From an uncultured Bacteroidales bacterium (GTDB lineage: Bacteria > Bacteroidota > Bacteroidia > Bacteroidales > JAUNSR01): DNA of 10,288 bases. The DNA is taken from positions 1 through 10,288 of the forward strand of contig CAMTOW010000036.1 in assembly GCA_947074245.1 (NCBI GenBank), read 5' to 3'. This document shows, piece by piece, positions 1 to 6,610 of this stretch (position 1 is the stretch's first letter; every line of letters starts with the position of its first letter). Made by a program: the position numbers and the translations under genes. The notes beneath the pieces were generated by a model. The model saw only the letters and a program-made list of their open reading frames with translations. It made no database searches and was not told the origin of the DNA.

Positions 1-68
1 GGGACCGGCGACCACCGGGTTCTACACTCATCTTAACACTCTTTCCCTACACGACGCTCTTCCGATCT
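1..68 (+). other. Illumina P5 / TruSeq read-1 adapter left at contig end (artefact)
   Basis: Positions 36-68 match the 33-base TruSeq read-1 sequencing primer site exactly, ending in the diagnostic GCTCTTCCGATCT. Positions 28-35 (TCATCTTA) sit where the 8-base i5 index belongs. Positions 1-27 resemble the P5 flow-cell tail with errors: CGGCGACCACCG and TCTACAC are intact. This order of P5, index and read-1 primer is that of a dual-indexed Illumina library and is not genomic. Biological sequence therefore starts at 69. Read on the minus strand, the adapter gives the peptide DRKSVV followed by a stop, which falsely closes the first reading frame. Confidence 0.98.
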
Positions 69-478
69 GGCAGATTCTTTTCATGCGTATCGATCCGGAT
101 GCTGTTGATTTTAGCAGTGCGACACATCGCTTCAACTTGTTTTAAAATCCATCCGGCCAGACCGGTTCCTTTAGATTCTTCTCGAACCGCTAATCGATGG
201 ACAACGGCATAGGGGGTGTCGGTCAGCCATTTCCCTTCGATGACAGAATAGTTGGGATCCGCCTCAAACGAAATCATAACCGTAGCGATCGTTTCGCCAA
301 GGCTGTTTTTGAGTAGGAAACTTTTTCCGGAAGCGATGTCTTCCAGGATTTGGGCTTCGTCGGGATAGCCGTTTTGCCATTGATCTACACCAGCGTTTTT
401 TAACTGAACTTGGGCTTGTGAGATGATCGTCATGATATCGGGAAGATTCTGTTGGCGGGAGGGAATGAGAAAATACAT
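69..478 (-). CDS. GNAT-family N-acetyltransferase, 3' end missing
   Basis: This is a GNAT acyltransferase, which would transfer an acetyl group from acetyl-CoA to an amine; the substrate cannot be predicted. The visible protein starts MYFLIPSRQQ and has a typical GNAT core. An acceptor-side region with WQNGYPDEAQI lies near residues 34-44, a beta strand ATVMISFE near 65-72, and the CoA-binding motif A at about 93-110 (HRLAVREESKGTGLA), where the R/K-x-x-G-x-G/A pyrophosphate loop appears as SKGTGLA. The next strand, IRIDTHEKNLP (about 127-137), normally leads into an NxPMQ-type helix. Real sequence stops after Pro137; the six following residues and the stop codon come from the adapter. Family members are usually about 165-180 residues, so roughly 30-40 C-terminal residues are lost. 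It has its own promoter overlapping the gcvP terminator. The family call is firm. Confidence 0.87.
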
Positions 479-509
479 GCGGATAAGATATAATAGGTTG
501 CTTTATAAG

Positions 510-540
510 CAAAAATACGATAAAAAAAGATCGCTCCAAA
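510..540 (-). promoter_or_regulatory. Bacteroidota-type promoter for the acetyltransferase gene
   Basis: On the minus strand there is a TTTG (540-537), then 19 bases, then TATTTTTG (517-510). This fits the Bacteroidota sigma-ABfr consensus: a -33 TTTG and a -7 TAnnTTTG about 19-21 bases apart. Transcription would begin near 506, giving a leader of roughly 28 bases before the ATG at 478. The promoter lies partly inside the gcvP terminator hairpin and its T-run. Confidence 0.68.
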
Positions 541-576
541 TCCGTTCTCTCTGGAGAATCGGATCTGAAGCGATCT
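522..576 (-). terminator. Rho-independent terminator of gcvP
   Basis: A long hairpin lies just after the gcvP stop. The outer arms AGATCGCT (528-535) and AGCGATCT (569-576) are perfect complements. Inside them ATCCG pairs with CGGAT and TTCTC with GAGAA. On the minus strand the structure is followed at once by seven T residues (522-528). Position, stem strength and T-run all fit termination of gcvP transcripts. Confidence 0.85.
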
Positions 577-606
577 GATTATTTTAAGAATATCTGAACC
601 GTGATG

Positions 607-3462
607 TTACAGGCATTGGTCGCAAATTTTAGCGATCAGGTTTCTATCGCCCAAAGCATTGTCGACACGAGCTACGTTTACCCAGAACTTATTGTCTTGA
701 ATCCACGGAAGAGCGAATGCCGCTTTGCTTCGACTGTATGGATGTTTCCATTCGTCGCCACAGATTTCATATTGCGGATGCGGTGCGTTTTTCAAAACGT
801 TATCGGTTTGATCTGCTTCTCCGTTTTTCACTTCGTCGATTTCATTGGCGATCGTAATCATCACTTCGCAGAAATGATTCAGTTCATGCAGACTTTCGCT
901 TTCGGTCGGTTCGATCATCAAGGTTCCGTGTACAGGGAACGAAAGAGTAGGCGCGTGGTAACCAAAGTCCATCAGACGTTTCGCGACATCAGTCTCATCG
1001 ATTCCCGATGCGGCTTTGATTCCGCGGCAATCCAAAATCAATTCATGCCCGACGCGTCCGTTCTGACCGGTATAGACGATTCCATAACGCGGACCGATGA
1101 TTGCAGCCAGATAATTGGCATTAAGGATCGCGACGCGTGTAGCTTCCGTTAATCCTTCTGTACCCATCATGCGGATATATCCGTAAGTAATCTCCAAAAC
1201 ACCTGCGCTACCGTATGGAGCAGCAGAAACCGTATCCAAATCGGATCCGTCTTTGTATGGATGATGAGGTAAGAAAGGTACCAGATGTTCTTTCACACAG
1301 ATCGGTCCTACACCCGGACCACCCCCACCGTGAGGTATCGCGAATGTTTTATGTAAGTTCAAGTGGCATACGTCGGCGCCAATGTATCCCGGGCTTGTTA
1401 ATCCCACTTGGGCGTTCATGTTAGCCCCGTCCATATAGACTTGACCGCCGTGACGATGGATGATCTCGCAACATTCACGGATCGTGCTTTCGAAAATACC
1501 GTGTGTCGACGGATAGGTGATCATGAATGCAGCAAGGTTATCCTCATGCTTTTTCGCTTTTTCGCGCAAATCGTTCATGTCAACGTTCCCATTATCATCA
1601 CATTTCACCGTAACGGTATCATATCCGCACTGGATAGCCGAGGCAGGATTGGTTCCGTGAGCCGAAGCTGGAATCAGAACCAGACTGCGATGACCTTCTC
1701 CAATACTGTTTTGATACGAACGGATGGCTCTTAAACCGGCATATTCTCCGGCAGCTCCCGAATTCGGTTGAACGCTGACGCCGTCCATTCCCGTAATGAT
1801 TGCCAGATAATGTTTCAGATTTCCAATCAACTCGGCATACCCCTGAGCCTGATCAGCGGGAGCGAGCGGATGAATGCCACCCCATTGCATGCTGCTCAAT
1901 GGCAACATCTCTGAGGCTGCGTTCAGTTTCATAGTACATGAACCGAGCGGAATCATTGAGTGAGCAAGGGATATATCGCGGCGTTCAAGCTTTTTGATAT
2001 ACCGCATCATCTCGGTTTCGGTATGATACGAGTTGAATACCGGTTGTTGCAGGTAAGATGTGGTTCTTTTCAAATCTTCCGGAATCATTTCTTCCGACAG
2101 ATCCAGATCGAAATCTTCTACTTTCAGCGCTGCCGCAGTTGCGAAAATGCGAAGTAAAGTGCGGATGTCTTCATCGTCAGTCGTTTCATCGATACTGATT
2201 CCAATCGAGCCGTTCTGAGCATAGAAGAGATTCACCTGATGATCCAGTGCGATGGTATTCAAAGTTTCGCGCGAAACGTGATTTGGTAGAGAAATCGATA
2301 GCGTATCGAAGAAGATCGGATTCATCTGCATATATCCCATGCGTGTCAGTTCGCGAGAAACGACCAATGCATATCGGTGGATTTGAGATGCTACCGACCG
2401 GATTCCCTCAGGACCATTGTAAACAGCGTAAAATCCGGCCATGGAAGCCAACAACGCTTGTGCGGTACAAATATTTGATGTTGCTTTTTCGCGTTTGATG
2501 TGTTGCTCACGTGTTTGTAGCGCCATACGTAATGCCGTATGACCGTATGCGTCTTTCGAATAACCGATTATACGTCCCGGCACGGAACGTTTATATTCTT
2601 CGCGGGTAGAGAAATAAGCTGCAGAAGGCCCTCCATAATACATCGGAATACCCATGCGTTGAGTGCTTCCGAAACAGATGTCCGCATCCCAGTCTCCCGG
2701 AGGAGTCAATAAGGCCAAACTAAGGATGTCTGCTGCTACGGCAACTTTCGCACCGGCATGATGCGCAGCCATTACAAAATTCTTGTAGTTATGAACCGAT
2801 CCGTTTGCATCGGGATATTGGATGATCGCTCCGAACACATCCGGCGTGAATACGAACGTATTATAATCGCCCGTTACGATCTCGATCCCTTGCGGAATCA
2901 TTCGTGTATGGATCACTGCTTTTGTCTGAACGAACACGCGCTCGTCGACAAACAGTTTACATGCGTTTTCTTTGATCTGGCGACGGTCTCTCAAGTTGAA
3001 CATCATTGTTGCCGCTTCCGCTCCGGCTGTAGCTTCATCCAGTAGCGAGCAGTTGGCAAGATCAAGGCCGGTCAATTCGCTGACCATCGTCTGGAAATTC
3101 ATCAATGCCTCCAGGCGACCTTGCGAAATCTCAGCTTGATAAGGCGTATAAGATGTATACCAAACCGGATTTTCAAAGACATTTCGTAAAATCACGGCAG
3201 GAGTAACGGTGTCGTACCACCCTTGTCCGATGTAACTTGTGTAAATCTTATTCTTTGCTGCCACAGCTGCGATATGTTCCGCGTATGCGCGTTCGGTGAG
3301 CGGAGTAGGAAGATTCAGCGGTTGGGGTAAACGAATGTCAGACGGGAGTGTCTGTTCGATCAGTTCTTCTAATGAGTCAACGCCTATTGCTTTGAACATG
3401 GCCGGCATATCGGATGCAGCGATCCCAATATGGCGCGGAGCCAAAAATTGTGTATTCATCAT
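607..3462 (-). CDS. gcvP: Glycine dehydrogenase (decarboxylating), P-protein of the glycine cleavage system
   Basis: The P-protein decarboxylates glycine using pyridoxal phosphate and passes the aminomethyl group to the lipoyl arm of H-protein, in the cytoplasm. The 951-residue length matches the fused one-chain type (E. coli GcvP is 957), in which the two halves found as GcvPA and GcvPB in other bacteria are joined. The N-terminal half opens with FLAPRHIGI and carries YTPYQAEISQGRLEAL near 104-119. The C-terminal half has the PLP site NLHKTFAIPHGGGGPG, with the Schiff-base lysine at residue 705 by codon count, and an earlier PLP-fold segment around SAHGTNPASA. No frameshift or missing catalytic residue is seen. 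There are two adjacent ATG codons (3462 and 3459) and the choice between them is arbitrary. A promoter lies about 50 bases upstream and a strong terminator just downstream. No gcvT or gcvH gene is in the window, so gcvP stands alone here. Confidence 0.97.
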   Translation of the reverse strand: MMNTQFLAPRHIGIAASDMPAMFKAIGVDSLEELIEQTLPSDIRLPQPLNLPTPLTERAYAEHIAAVAAKNKIYTSYIGQGWYDTVTPAVILRNVFENPVWYTSYTPYQAEISQGRLEALMNFQTMVSELTGLDLANCSLLDEATAGAEAATMMFNLRDRRQIKENACKLFVDERVFVQTKAVIHTRMIPQGIEIVTGDYNTFVFTPDVFGAIIQYPDANGSVHNYKNFVMAAHHAGAKVAVAADILSLALLTPPGDWDADICFGSTQRMGIPMYYGGPSAAYFSTREEYKRSVPGRIIGYSKDAYGHTALRMALQTREQHIKREKATSNICTAQALLASMAGFYAVYNGPEGIRSVASQIHRYALVVSRELTRMGYMQMNPIFFDTLSISLPNHVSRETLNTIALDHQVNLFYAQNGSIGISIDETTDDEDIRTLLRIFATAAALKVEDFDLDLSEEMIPEDLKRTTSYLQQPVFNSYHTETEMMRYIKKLERRDISLAHSMIPLGSCTMKLNAASEMLPLSSMQWGGIHPLAPADQAQGYAELIGNLKHYLAIITGMDGVSVQPNSGAAGEYAGLRAIRSYQNSIGEGHRSLVLIPASAHGTNPASAIQCGYDTVTVKCDDNGNVDMNDLREKAKKHEDNLAAFMITYPSTHGIFESTIRECCEIIHRHGGQVYMDGANMNAQVGLTSPGYIGADVCHLNLHKTFAIPHGGGGPGVGPICVKEHLVPFLPHHPYKDGSDLDTVSAAPYGSAGVLEITYGYIRMMGTEGLTEATRVAILNANYLAAIIGPRYGIVYTGQNGRVGHELILDCRGIKAASGIDETDVAKRLMDFGYHAPTLSFPVHGTLMIEPTESESLHELNHFCEVMITIANEIDEVKNGEADQTDNVLKNAPHPQYEICGDEWKHPYSRSKAAFALPWIQDNKFWVNVARVDNALGDRNLIAKICDQCL

Positions 3463-3470
3463 ATTAAAAA

Positions 3471-3538
3471 TAAAAAAGGTTGATTTAAGGGAATTATATT
3501 TATCTGCTTACAAATATAAATATCACTTAAATCAACCT
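3471..3538 (-). terminator. Terminator-like hairpin between the hydrolase gene and gcvP
   Basis: Perfect 13-base arms AGGTTGATTTAAG (3477-3489) and CTTAAATCAACCT (3526-3538) enclose a second AT-rich stem (TTATATTT with AAATATAA). On the minus strand the 3' arm runs into TTTTTTATTTTT, a T-tract, so transcripts arriving from the metallo-hydrolase gene could terminate here. The hairpin ends only about 15 bases before the gcvP ATG and contains the gcvP -7 box, so it may also be a control site. The stem is AT-rich, hence of moderate strength. Confidence 0.6.
3511..3518 (-). promoter_or_regulatory. -7 box of the gcvP promoter (TATATTTG)
   Basis: The minus strand reads TATATTTG at 3518-3511, a perfect TAnnTTTG. 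The start of transcription would be near 3507, giving a leader of about 45 bases. The -33 element is less convincing: a TTG lies 14 bases upstream and a TTTG 23 bases upstream, neither at the preferred 19-21. The box sits inside the terminator hairpin described at 3471-3538. Confidence 0.5.
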
Positions 3539-3567
3539 GTTCAAAAAACAGAATTATTTTATAGGTA

Positions 3568-4209
3568 TTATTTCAAAAAAGGATTGTTTTTTCGCTCATA
3601 ACCTATATTTGTGTCAGGTCCATGACCGCTCAACACCTTAGTGTCATCCGGTAATGCGAACAATTTGGTATGAATACTATCAATTAAGGTACCATAATCT
3701 CCTCCCGGAAGATCCGTTCGTCCGATGCTTCCCAAAAATAAAGCATCACCAACGATTACTTGCTTTCCTTGCGGATCATAGAATGCTACGCTTCCCGGCG
3801 AGTGTCCCGGTACGGCAATCACATCCAATTCCTGATTTCCCAGATAAAGCTTATCTCCATCATTCAGGTCTTGCGTTACGGATATCATTTTCTCAGGAAG
3901 AGAAAAACCATATTGTGCGGCCTTCATTTCTGCGTTATCCAATTGGAATTCGTCTTTTTTACAAGCCGAGAACGGGACATTGAATGTTTTTGCGACAAAT
4001 GGCACAGCCAATACATGATCCAGATGAAGATGAGTCAGTAACAGGTACTTGACTTTTAGTCCGTTCCCTTCAATAAAGGATTTCAATTCCTGTCTTTCTT
4101 CCGGCCAATAGCAACCCGGATCAATCACCGCACACTCTTTCGATACATCGTCATAGATGACAAACGTATTGACCGGGAACGGATTGAAAGGCATTTTCTT
4201 AACAATCAT
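3568..4209 (-). CDS. Metallo-beta-lactamase-fold hydrolase, glyoxalase-II-like
   Basis: This is a cytoplasmic di-metal hydrolase of the glyoxalase II / hydroxyacylglutathione hydrolase-like group. Numbered from the start chosen here (213 residues), the metal-binding motif THLHLDH is at 59-65 (His60, His62, Asp64, His65). His136 lies in PGHSPGS, Asp155 in VGDALF and His196 in SGHGP, so all the usual zinc ligands are present. SIGRTDLPGGD (161-171) and the closing ERKNNPFL are typical of this subfamily. I start at the ATG at 4209 (MIVKKMPFNPFPVN) because the family begins there and 213 residues is the usual length. An ATG at 4269 would add 20 residues that look unlike protein and overlap the hairpin region behind rsmG. 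The true substrate is unknown; many bacterial members are only thioesterase-like. It follows rsmG on the same strand after an 80-base gap. Confidence 0.88.
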   Translation of the reverse strand: MIVKKMPFNPFPVNTFVIYDDVSKECAVIDPGCYWPEERQELKSFIEGNGLKVKYLLLTHLHLDHVLAVPFVAKTFNVPFSACKKDEFQLDNAEMKAAQYGFSLPEKMISVTQDLNDGDKLYLGNQELDVIAVPGHSPGSVAFYDPQGKQVIVGDALFLGSIGRTDLPGGDYGTLIDSIHTKLFALPDDTKVLSGHGPDTNIGYERKNNPFLK

Positions 4210-4272
4210 AATAAAGAGAATTTTATTAGGTATAAAAGTATGCGACTGTCGAAGGGTTGTCGTGTCCAACGA

Positions 4273-4291
4273 AAATCGGTTCAGCCGATTT
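4273..4291 (-). terminator. Hairpin overlapping the rsmG stop codon, possible weak terminator
   Basis: Arms AAATCGG (4273-4279) and CCGATTT (4285-4291) are perfect complements around a 5-base loop. On the minus strand the stem begins within the rsmG stop codon and is followed by only a short T-run before CGTTGG. It may slow or partly end transcription between rsmG and the hydrolase gene. The lack of a long T-tract keeps confidence low. Confidence 0.4.
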
Positions 4292-4916
4292 ATCCGTTGA
4301 TTTGAACGAAAACACCCTTTTTGGTTTCAAAGAACGGTTCGTCGAAATAGTCCGAAAGATTATAAAGAACCGTACTGTTCTTTACAGGCATCACTTCATG
4401 TTGAAGTTCTCCTCCTTTTAAGCAGATCAGGCCGTTAGGTAGCCCGTTCATCTGTTCTTTGCGGATGTTTTTACGTACCAGTTTTACAAGATCATTGAGA
4501 GGCATTACGGCTCTGCTCACTACGAAATCATATTTGGTCTTTTCCTCTTCCACACCGCAATGCCGGAACGTAACGTTTGTAAGGCCGATCGCATTGGCAA
4601 CCTCCTGAGCCACTTTTACCTTCTTTCCGATACGGTCCACCAAGTGGAATGTACACTCCGGAAAAAAGATAGCAAGCGGAATACCCGGGAATCCACCTCC
4701 GGTACCCACGTCCATTAACGTTGTTCCCGGTTTGAACTGAATGATCTTTGCGATTCCCAATGAATGGAGGACGTGATGAAGATACAGGTTCTCGATGTCT
4801 TTGCGCGAGATTACGTTGATCTTTGCATTCCATTCATTGTACAAATCGAATAAAGCGTCGAATTGTTGCTTCTGAGTATCAGTCAGATTCGGGAAATATT
4901 TTTCAATAAGTTGCAT
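4290..4916 (-). CDS. rsmG: 16S rRNA (guanine(527)-N(7))-methyltransferase RsmG
   Basis: RsmG (formerly GidB) methylates N7 of G527 in 16S rRNA with S-adenosylmethionine. In other bacteria its loss gives low-level streptomycin resistance. At 208 residues it has normal length. Visible landmarks are YNEWNAKINVISRKDIENLY (about 26-45), typical of the N-terminal helix region; the SAM-binding motif I DVGTGGGFPGIPLA at 69-82; a following acidic residue in HLVDRIGKK (about 91-99); and the conserved SRAV at 134-137. The C-terminal part holds the KGG strand (about 167-169). The start at 4916 (MQLIEKYFPNLT) matches the family. It lies 54 bases downstream of the lipoprotein gene on the same strand with no clear promoter between, so the two may be cotranscribed. 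Confidence 0.96.
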   Translation of the reverse strand: MQLIEKYFPNLTDTQKQQFDALFDLYNEWNAKINVISRKDIENLYLHHVLHSLGIAKIIQFKPGTTLMDVGTGGGFPGIPLAIFFPECTFHLVDRIGKKVKVAQEVANAIGLTNVTFRHCGVEEEKTKYDFVVSRAVMPLNDLVKLVRKNIRKEQMNGLPNGLICLKGGELQHEVMPVKNSTVLYNLSDYFDEPFFETKKGVFVQING

Positions 4917-4970
4917 TCTTATTAATCTATTGATAAAGATGAAACCTCATTCGAGGCAATTGTTTGGATT

Positions 4971-5834
4971 TTAGAAATTAGAAGCGCTGCGAGCCAGCTG
5001 CGATACCGGAGAGTCATCTCTCATGTAATGAATCACCTCTTCCCAAGGTAAAGATACATTGACGATTCCAATCGCATAAACGGCAATCTCATACGGATTA
5101 TAAGTCCATGTGATTGCTTTTTCGTTGATGCTGAAATTTTCGGTCGGCATCACCTCTTCAATACTGAAGAATCCGTCTTCGTTCAATTGTGTAGGTGAAG
5201 AGGACCCTCTGCTTTTCGCAATTTCATTGATGATCAGGTTGGCGATATGCTGATAATTCTCCTCCGCGAAAAGGTCATTCAGCGTAAGTTGATTCATCGT
5301 TTTGAGGTCGATCACATGATTCTTCGCCGATTGCATTCCGTGCGCGCCTCCCGTGAAGTTGTAGAAATTCACCGTGTAGCTGATGAAATCTCCCATGTTG
5401 AAGGTTACTTCCGAGCTTGAGATCTCTTCGTAGTTGAAAGATGCGAAACTCATTCCTTCTTCAACCTGACGCGAAAGCATTTCGTAATCTTTTTCGAGCG
5501 ACATATAATTCGCCACATAATCTTTCATGTAGGTTCTTGCCGCGTCATTGGGCGAGAGCGTAGCATATTTTTCGCTGAAATAATCCGAGTTGAATATGCC
5601 TTGAAGCTTCTTCAGTTGTTCGGCGTCATGTGCCGATGAAGGATATTGCATATCCAGTTTGAATGTACATCCGGGTTTGGTTGTGTCGTTAAATAAATGA
5701 CTGGTCGTATCCAGACGGATATCGGAAAACTGGATGTCATTTTCTTTTAAAGGTTCATTCTTTTTGCAACTGCCTAAAAACAGCGAAAAGAAAAGAAACA
5801 GACCGAAAGTCTTCAGAGCTGAAAGTTGATTCAT
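4971..5834 (-). CDS. DUF4163/DUF3298 (RsiV-like) lipoprotein
   Basis: This is a predicted lipoprotein of 287 residues. The N-terminus MNQLSALKTFGLFLFFSLFLGSC has a hydrophobic segment at about 9-20 and a lipobox FLGSC with the lipidated cysteine at 23, followed by the charged KKNEPLKEND. The rest fits the paired DUF4163 (about 40-150) and DUF3298 (about 175-270) domains. The most telling signs are NFTGGAHGM (159-167), which leads into a VIDLKTMNQLTLNDLF segment, and YNPYEIAVYAIG with SLPWEEV (about 245-267). This domain pair occurs in the extracytoplasmic part of the anti-sigma factor RsiV, which binds lysozyme, and in many Bacteroidota lipoproteins of unknown role. There is no transmembrane anti-sigma segment and no neighbouring sigma factor here, so I do not infer an anti-sigma function. 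It is transcribed away from the metal cluster. Confidence 0.85.
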   Translation of the reverse strand: MNQLSALKTFGLFLFFSLFLGSCKKNEPLKENDIQFSDIRLDTTSHLFNDTTKPGCTFKLDMQYPSSAHDAEQLKKLQGIFNSDYFSEKYATLSPNDAARTYMKDYVANYMSLEKDYEMLSRQVEEGMSFASFNYEEISSSEVTFNMGDFISYTVNFYNFTGGAHGMQSAKNHVIDLKTMNQLTLNDLFAEENYQHIANLIINEIAKSRGSSSPTQLNEDGFFSIEEVMPTENFSINEKAITWTYNPYEIAVYAIGIVNVSLPWEEVIHYMRDDSPVSQLARSASNF

Positions 5835-5907
5835 AGTTCAGCGTTTAAATTTTTTACATTATAATATAGAAGATAAAATAAGAGCCTTTTACTCTACATT
5901 GAGAACT

Positions 5908-5915
5908 CAAAGATA
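5908..5915 (-). promoter_or_regulatory. -7 box upstream of the lipoprotein gene (TATCTTTG)
   Basis: The minus strand reads TATCTTTG at 5915-5908, a perfect TAnnTTTG, about 74 bases before the ATG at 5834. A TTTG lies 15 bases further upstream (5934-5931), closer than the ideal 19-21. A transcript starting near 5904 would have a leader of about 70 bases and could also carry rsmG. Confidence 0.45.
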
Positions 5916-6125
5916 ACAATAATCTAAGTACAAACGATAAATCTTCTTTTTAGGTTTTGCCATCATTTGCCTAACTCGTTTAGAGAGAATGATATCGGTT
6001 TTCATTGTCGTTCGGATTGGTTAAAATCGCTCCGTTATATCCGATCGAATCCGCTCTGTTCGCTTCATTTTTTAGAATAAACGCGCGAATATGTCGTTCT
6101 GTTTGATAATGAATGAGTAAGGCGC

Positions 6126-6156
6126 TTGTTAATTTTACTTTTATTCATTAAGTTTG
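6126..6156 (+). promoter_or_regulatory. Bacteroidota-type promoter for the metal-handling cluster
   Basis: TTG at 6126-6128, 20 bases, then TAAGTTTG at 6149-6156 fits the Bacteroidota -33/-7 consensus well. Transcription would begin around 6160-6163, at or beside the GTG start codon at 6161, which would make the message leaderless or nearly so. An inverted repeat (arms 6107-6114 and 6143-6150) spans the -33 element and touches the -7 box, so it could be a repressor site. Confidence 0.6.
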
Positions 6157-6160
6157 CATT

Positions 6161-6607
6161 GTGAGAAGAATCTGGCAAATCATATCATTATGTCTTATGA
6201 CACTGATCGCCGTTGAGACCATCGGTTTCAATTTGGTTGGTTATTGTTGCGGAAAAACCGAAATGTATTCGGCTTTTTCCGAATTGCAGACATGTGCCGA
6301 TGATTGTACGGCTCATCACCATCATTTAGAAGATCACTCCCATTGCGCCGATCATGATGAACCGGGAATTCATTCTCATCATCACCATCATGGTTGTATG
6401 CAATCCTCTTATGTTCAACTTCGGACCATCGAAAAAAAGGTTTATGAAAATAATCTGATCCCTGTATTTCTTCCGATTTTGATCTCTTTCTACGAAATGG
6501 CCGCTCCGGCCAACCGTGCGGTGGACTTTGCCATAGCACGTTCCCAAAAGGTTCCACCCAAACCCGGGCGGGATATTTTGGCAAAACACTCCATACTTCT
6601 GATTTAA
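6161..6607 (+). CDS. Small exported His/Cys-rich protein, HYC_CC_PP-like
   Basis: This 148-residue protein is probably exported or membrane-anchored and looks able to bind metal. Residues 5-27 are hydrophobic (WQIISLCLMTLIAVETIGFNLVG, broken by one Glu at 19) and lead into GYCCGK (Cys29, Cys30). Then come CADDC (Cys45, Cys49) and a dense cluster from 52 to 79 with 13 histidines and two cysteines, including HHHH at 52-55 and HHHHH at 73-77. A second hydrophobic stretch (LIPVFLPILISF, 99-110) precedes VPPKPGRDI (131-139). The order YC-x-GK after the signal, central Cys, and a late Pro-Pro resembles the small Bacteroidota proteins called HYC_CC_PP, often found beside TonB-dependent receptors; here Gly replaces their first His. 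The start is GTG: in frame, a stop at 6149 and no upstream ATG leave GTG (or ATT) as the only start that keeps the whole signal region. It is probably the first gene of the unit with the receptor and HMA protein. Confidence 0.72.
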   Translation: MRRIWQIISLCLMTLIAVETIGFNLVGYCCGKTEMYSAFSELQTCADDCTAHHHHLEDHSHCADHDEPGIHSHHHHHGCMQSSYVQLRTIEKKVYENNLIPVFLPILISFYEMAAPANRAVDFAIARSQKVPPKPGRDILAKHSILLI

Positions 6608-6610
6608 ATT

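Larger units (their letters stand above)
5835..6160. other. Divergent intergenic region between lipoprotein gene and metal cluster
   Basis: These 326 bases have no reading frame that I can support on either strand. They hold a -7 box facing the lipoprotein gene (5908-5915) and a full promoter facing the metal cluster (6126-6156). An 8-base inverted repeat, TAATGAAT (6107-6114) and ATTCATTA (6143-6150), brackets the -33 element of that plus-strand promoter. I see no RNA gene or mobile element in the rest. Confidence 0.7.

Noticed and set aside
601..1152. A 183-codon plus-strand open frame, and several shorter ones, opposite gcvP
   Set aside because: They lie antisense to a strongly conserved enzyme gene and show no recognisable domain, promoter or signal. 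They are by-products of its codon use.
3463..3567. Glycine riboswitch before gcvP
   Set aside because: The region is about 105 bases, AT-rich and taken up by one long hairpin; no tandem aptamer or conserved glycine-aptamer core is visible.
4210..4269. Upstream ATG at 4269 for the metallo-hydrolase
   Set aside because: It would add 20 residues (MDTTTLRQSHTF...) not expected for the family; the ATG at 4209 gives the normal start and length.
4933..4960. CCTC/GAGG hairpin between the lipoprotein gene and rsmG
   Set aside because: The stem is only four to five pairs with no proper T-run, too weak to call a terminator.
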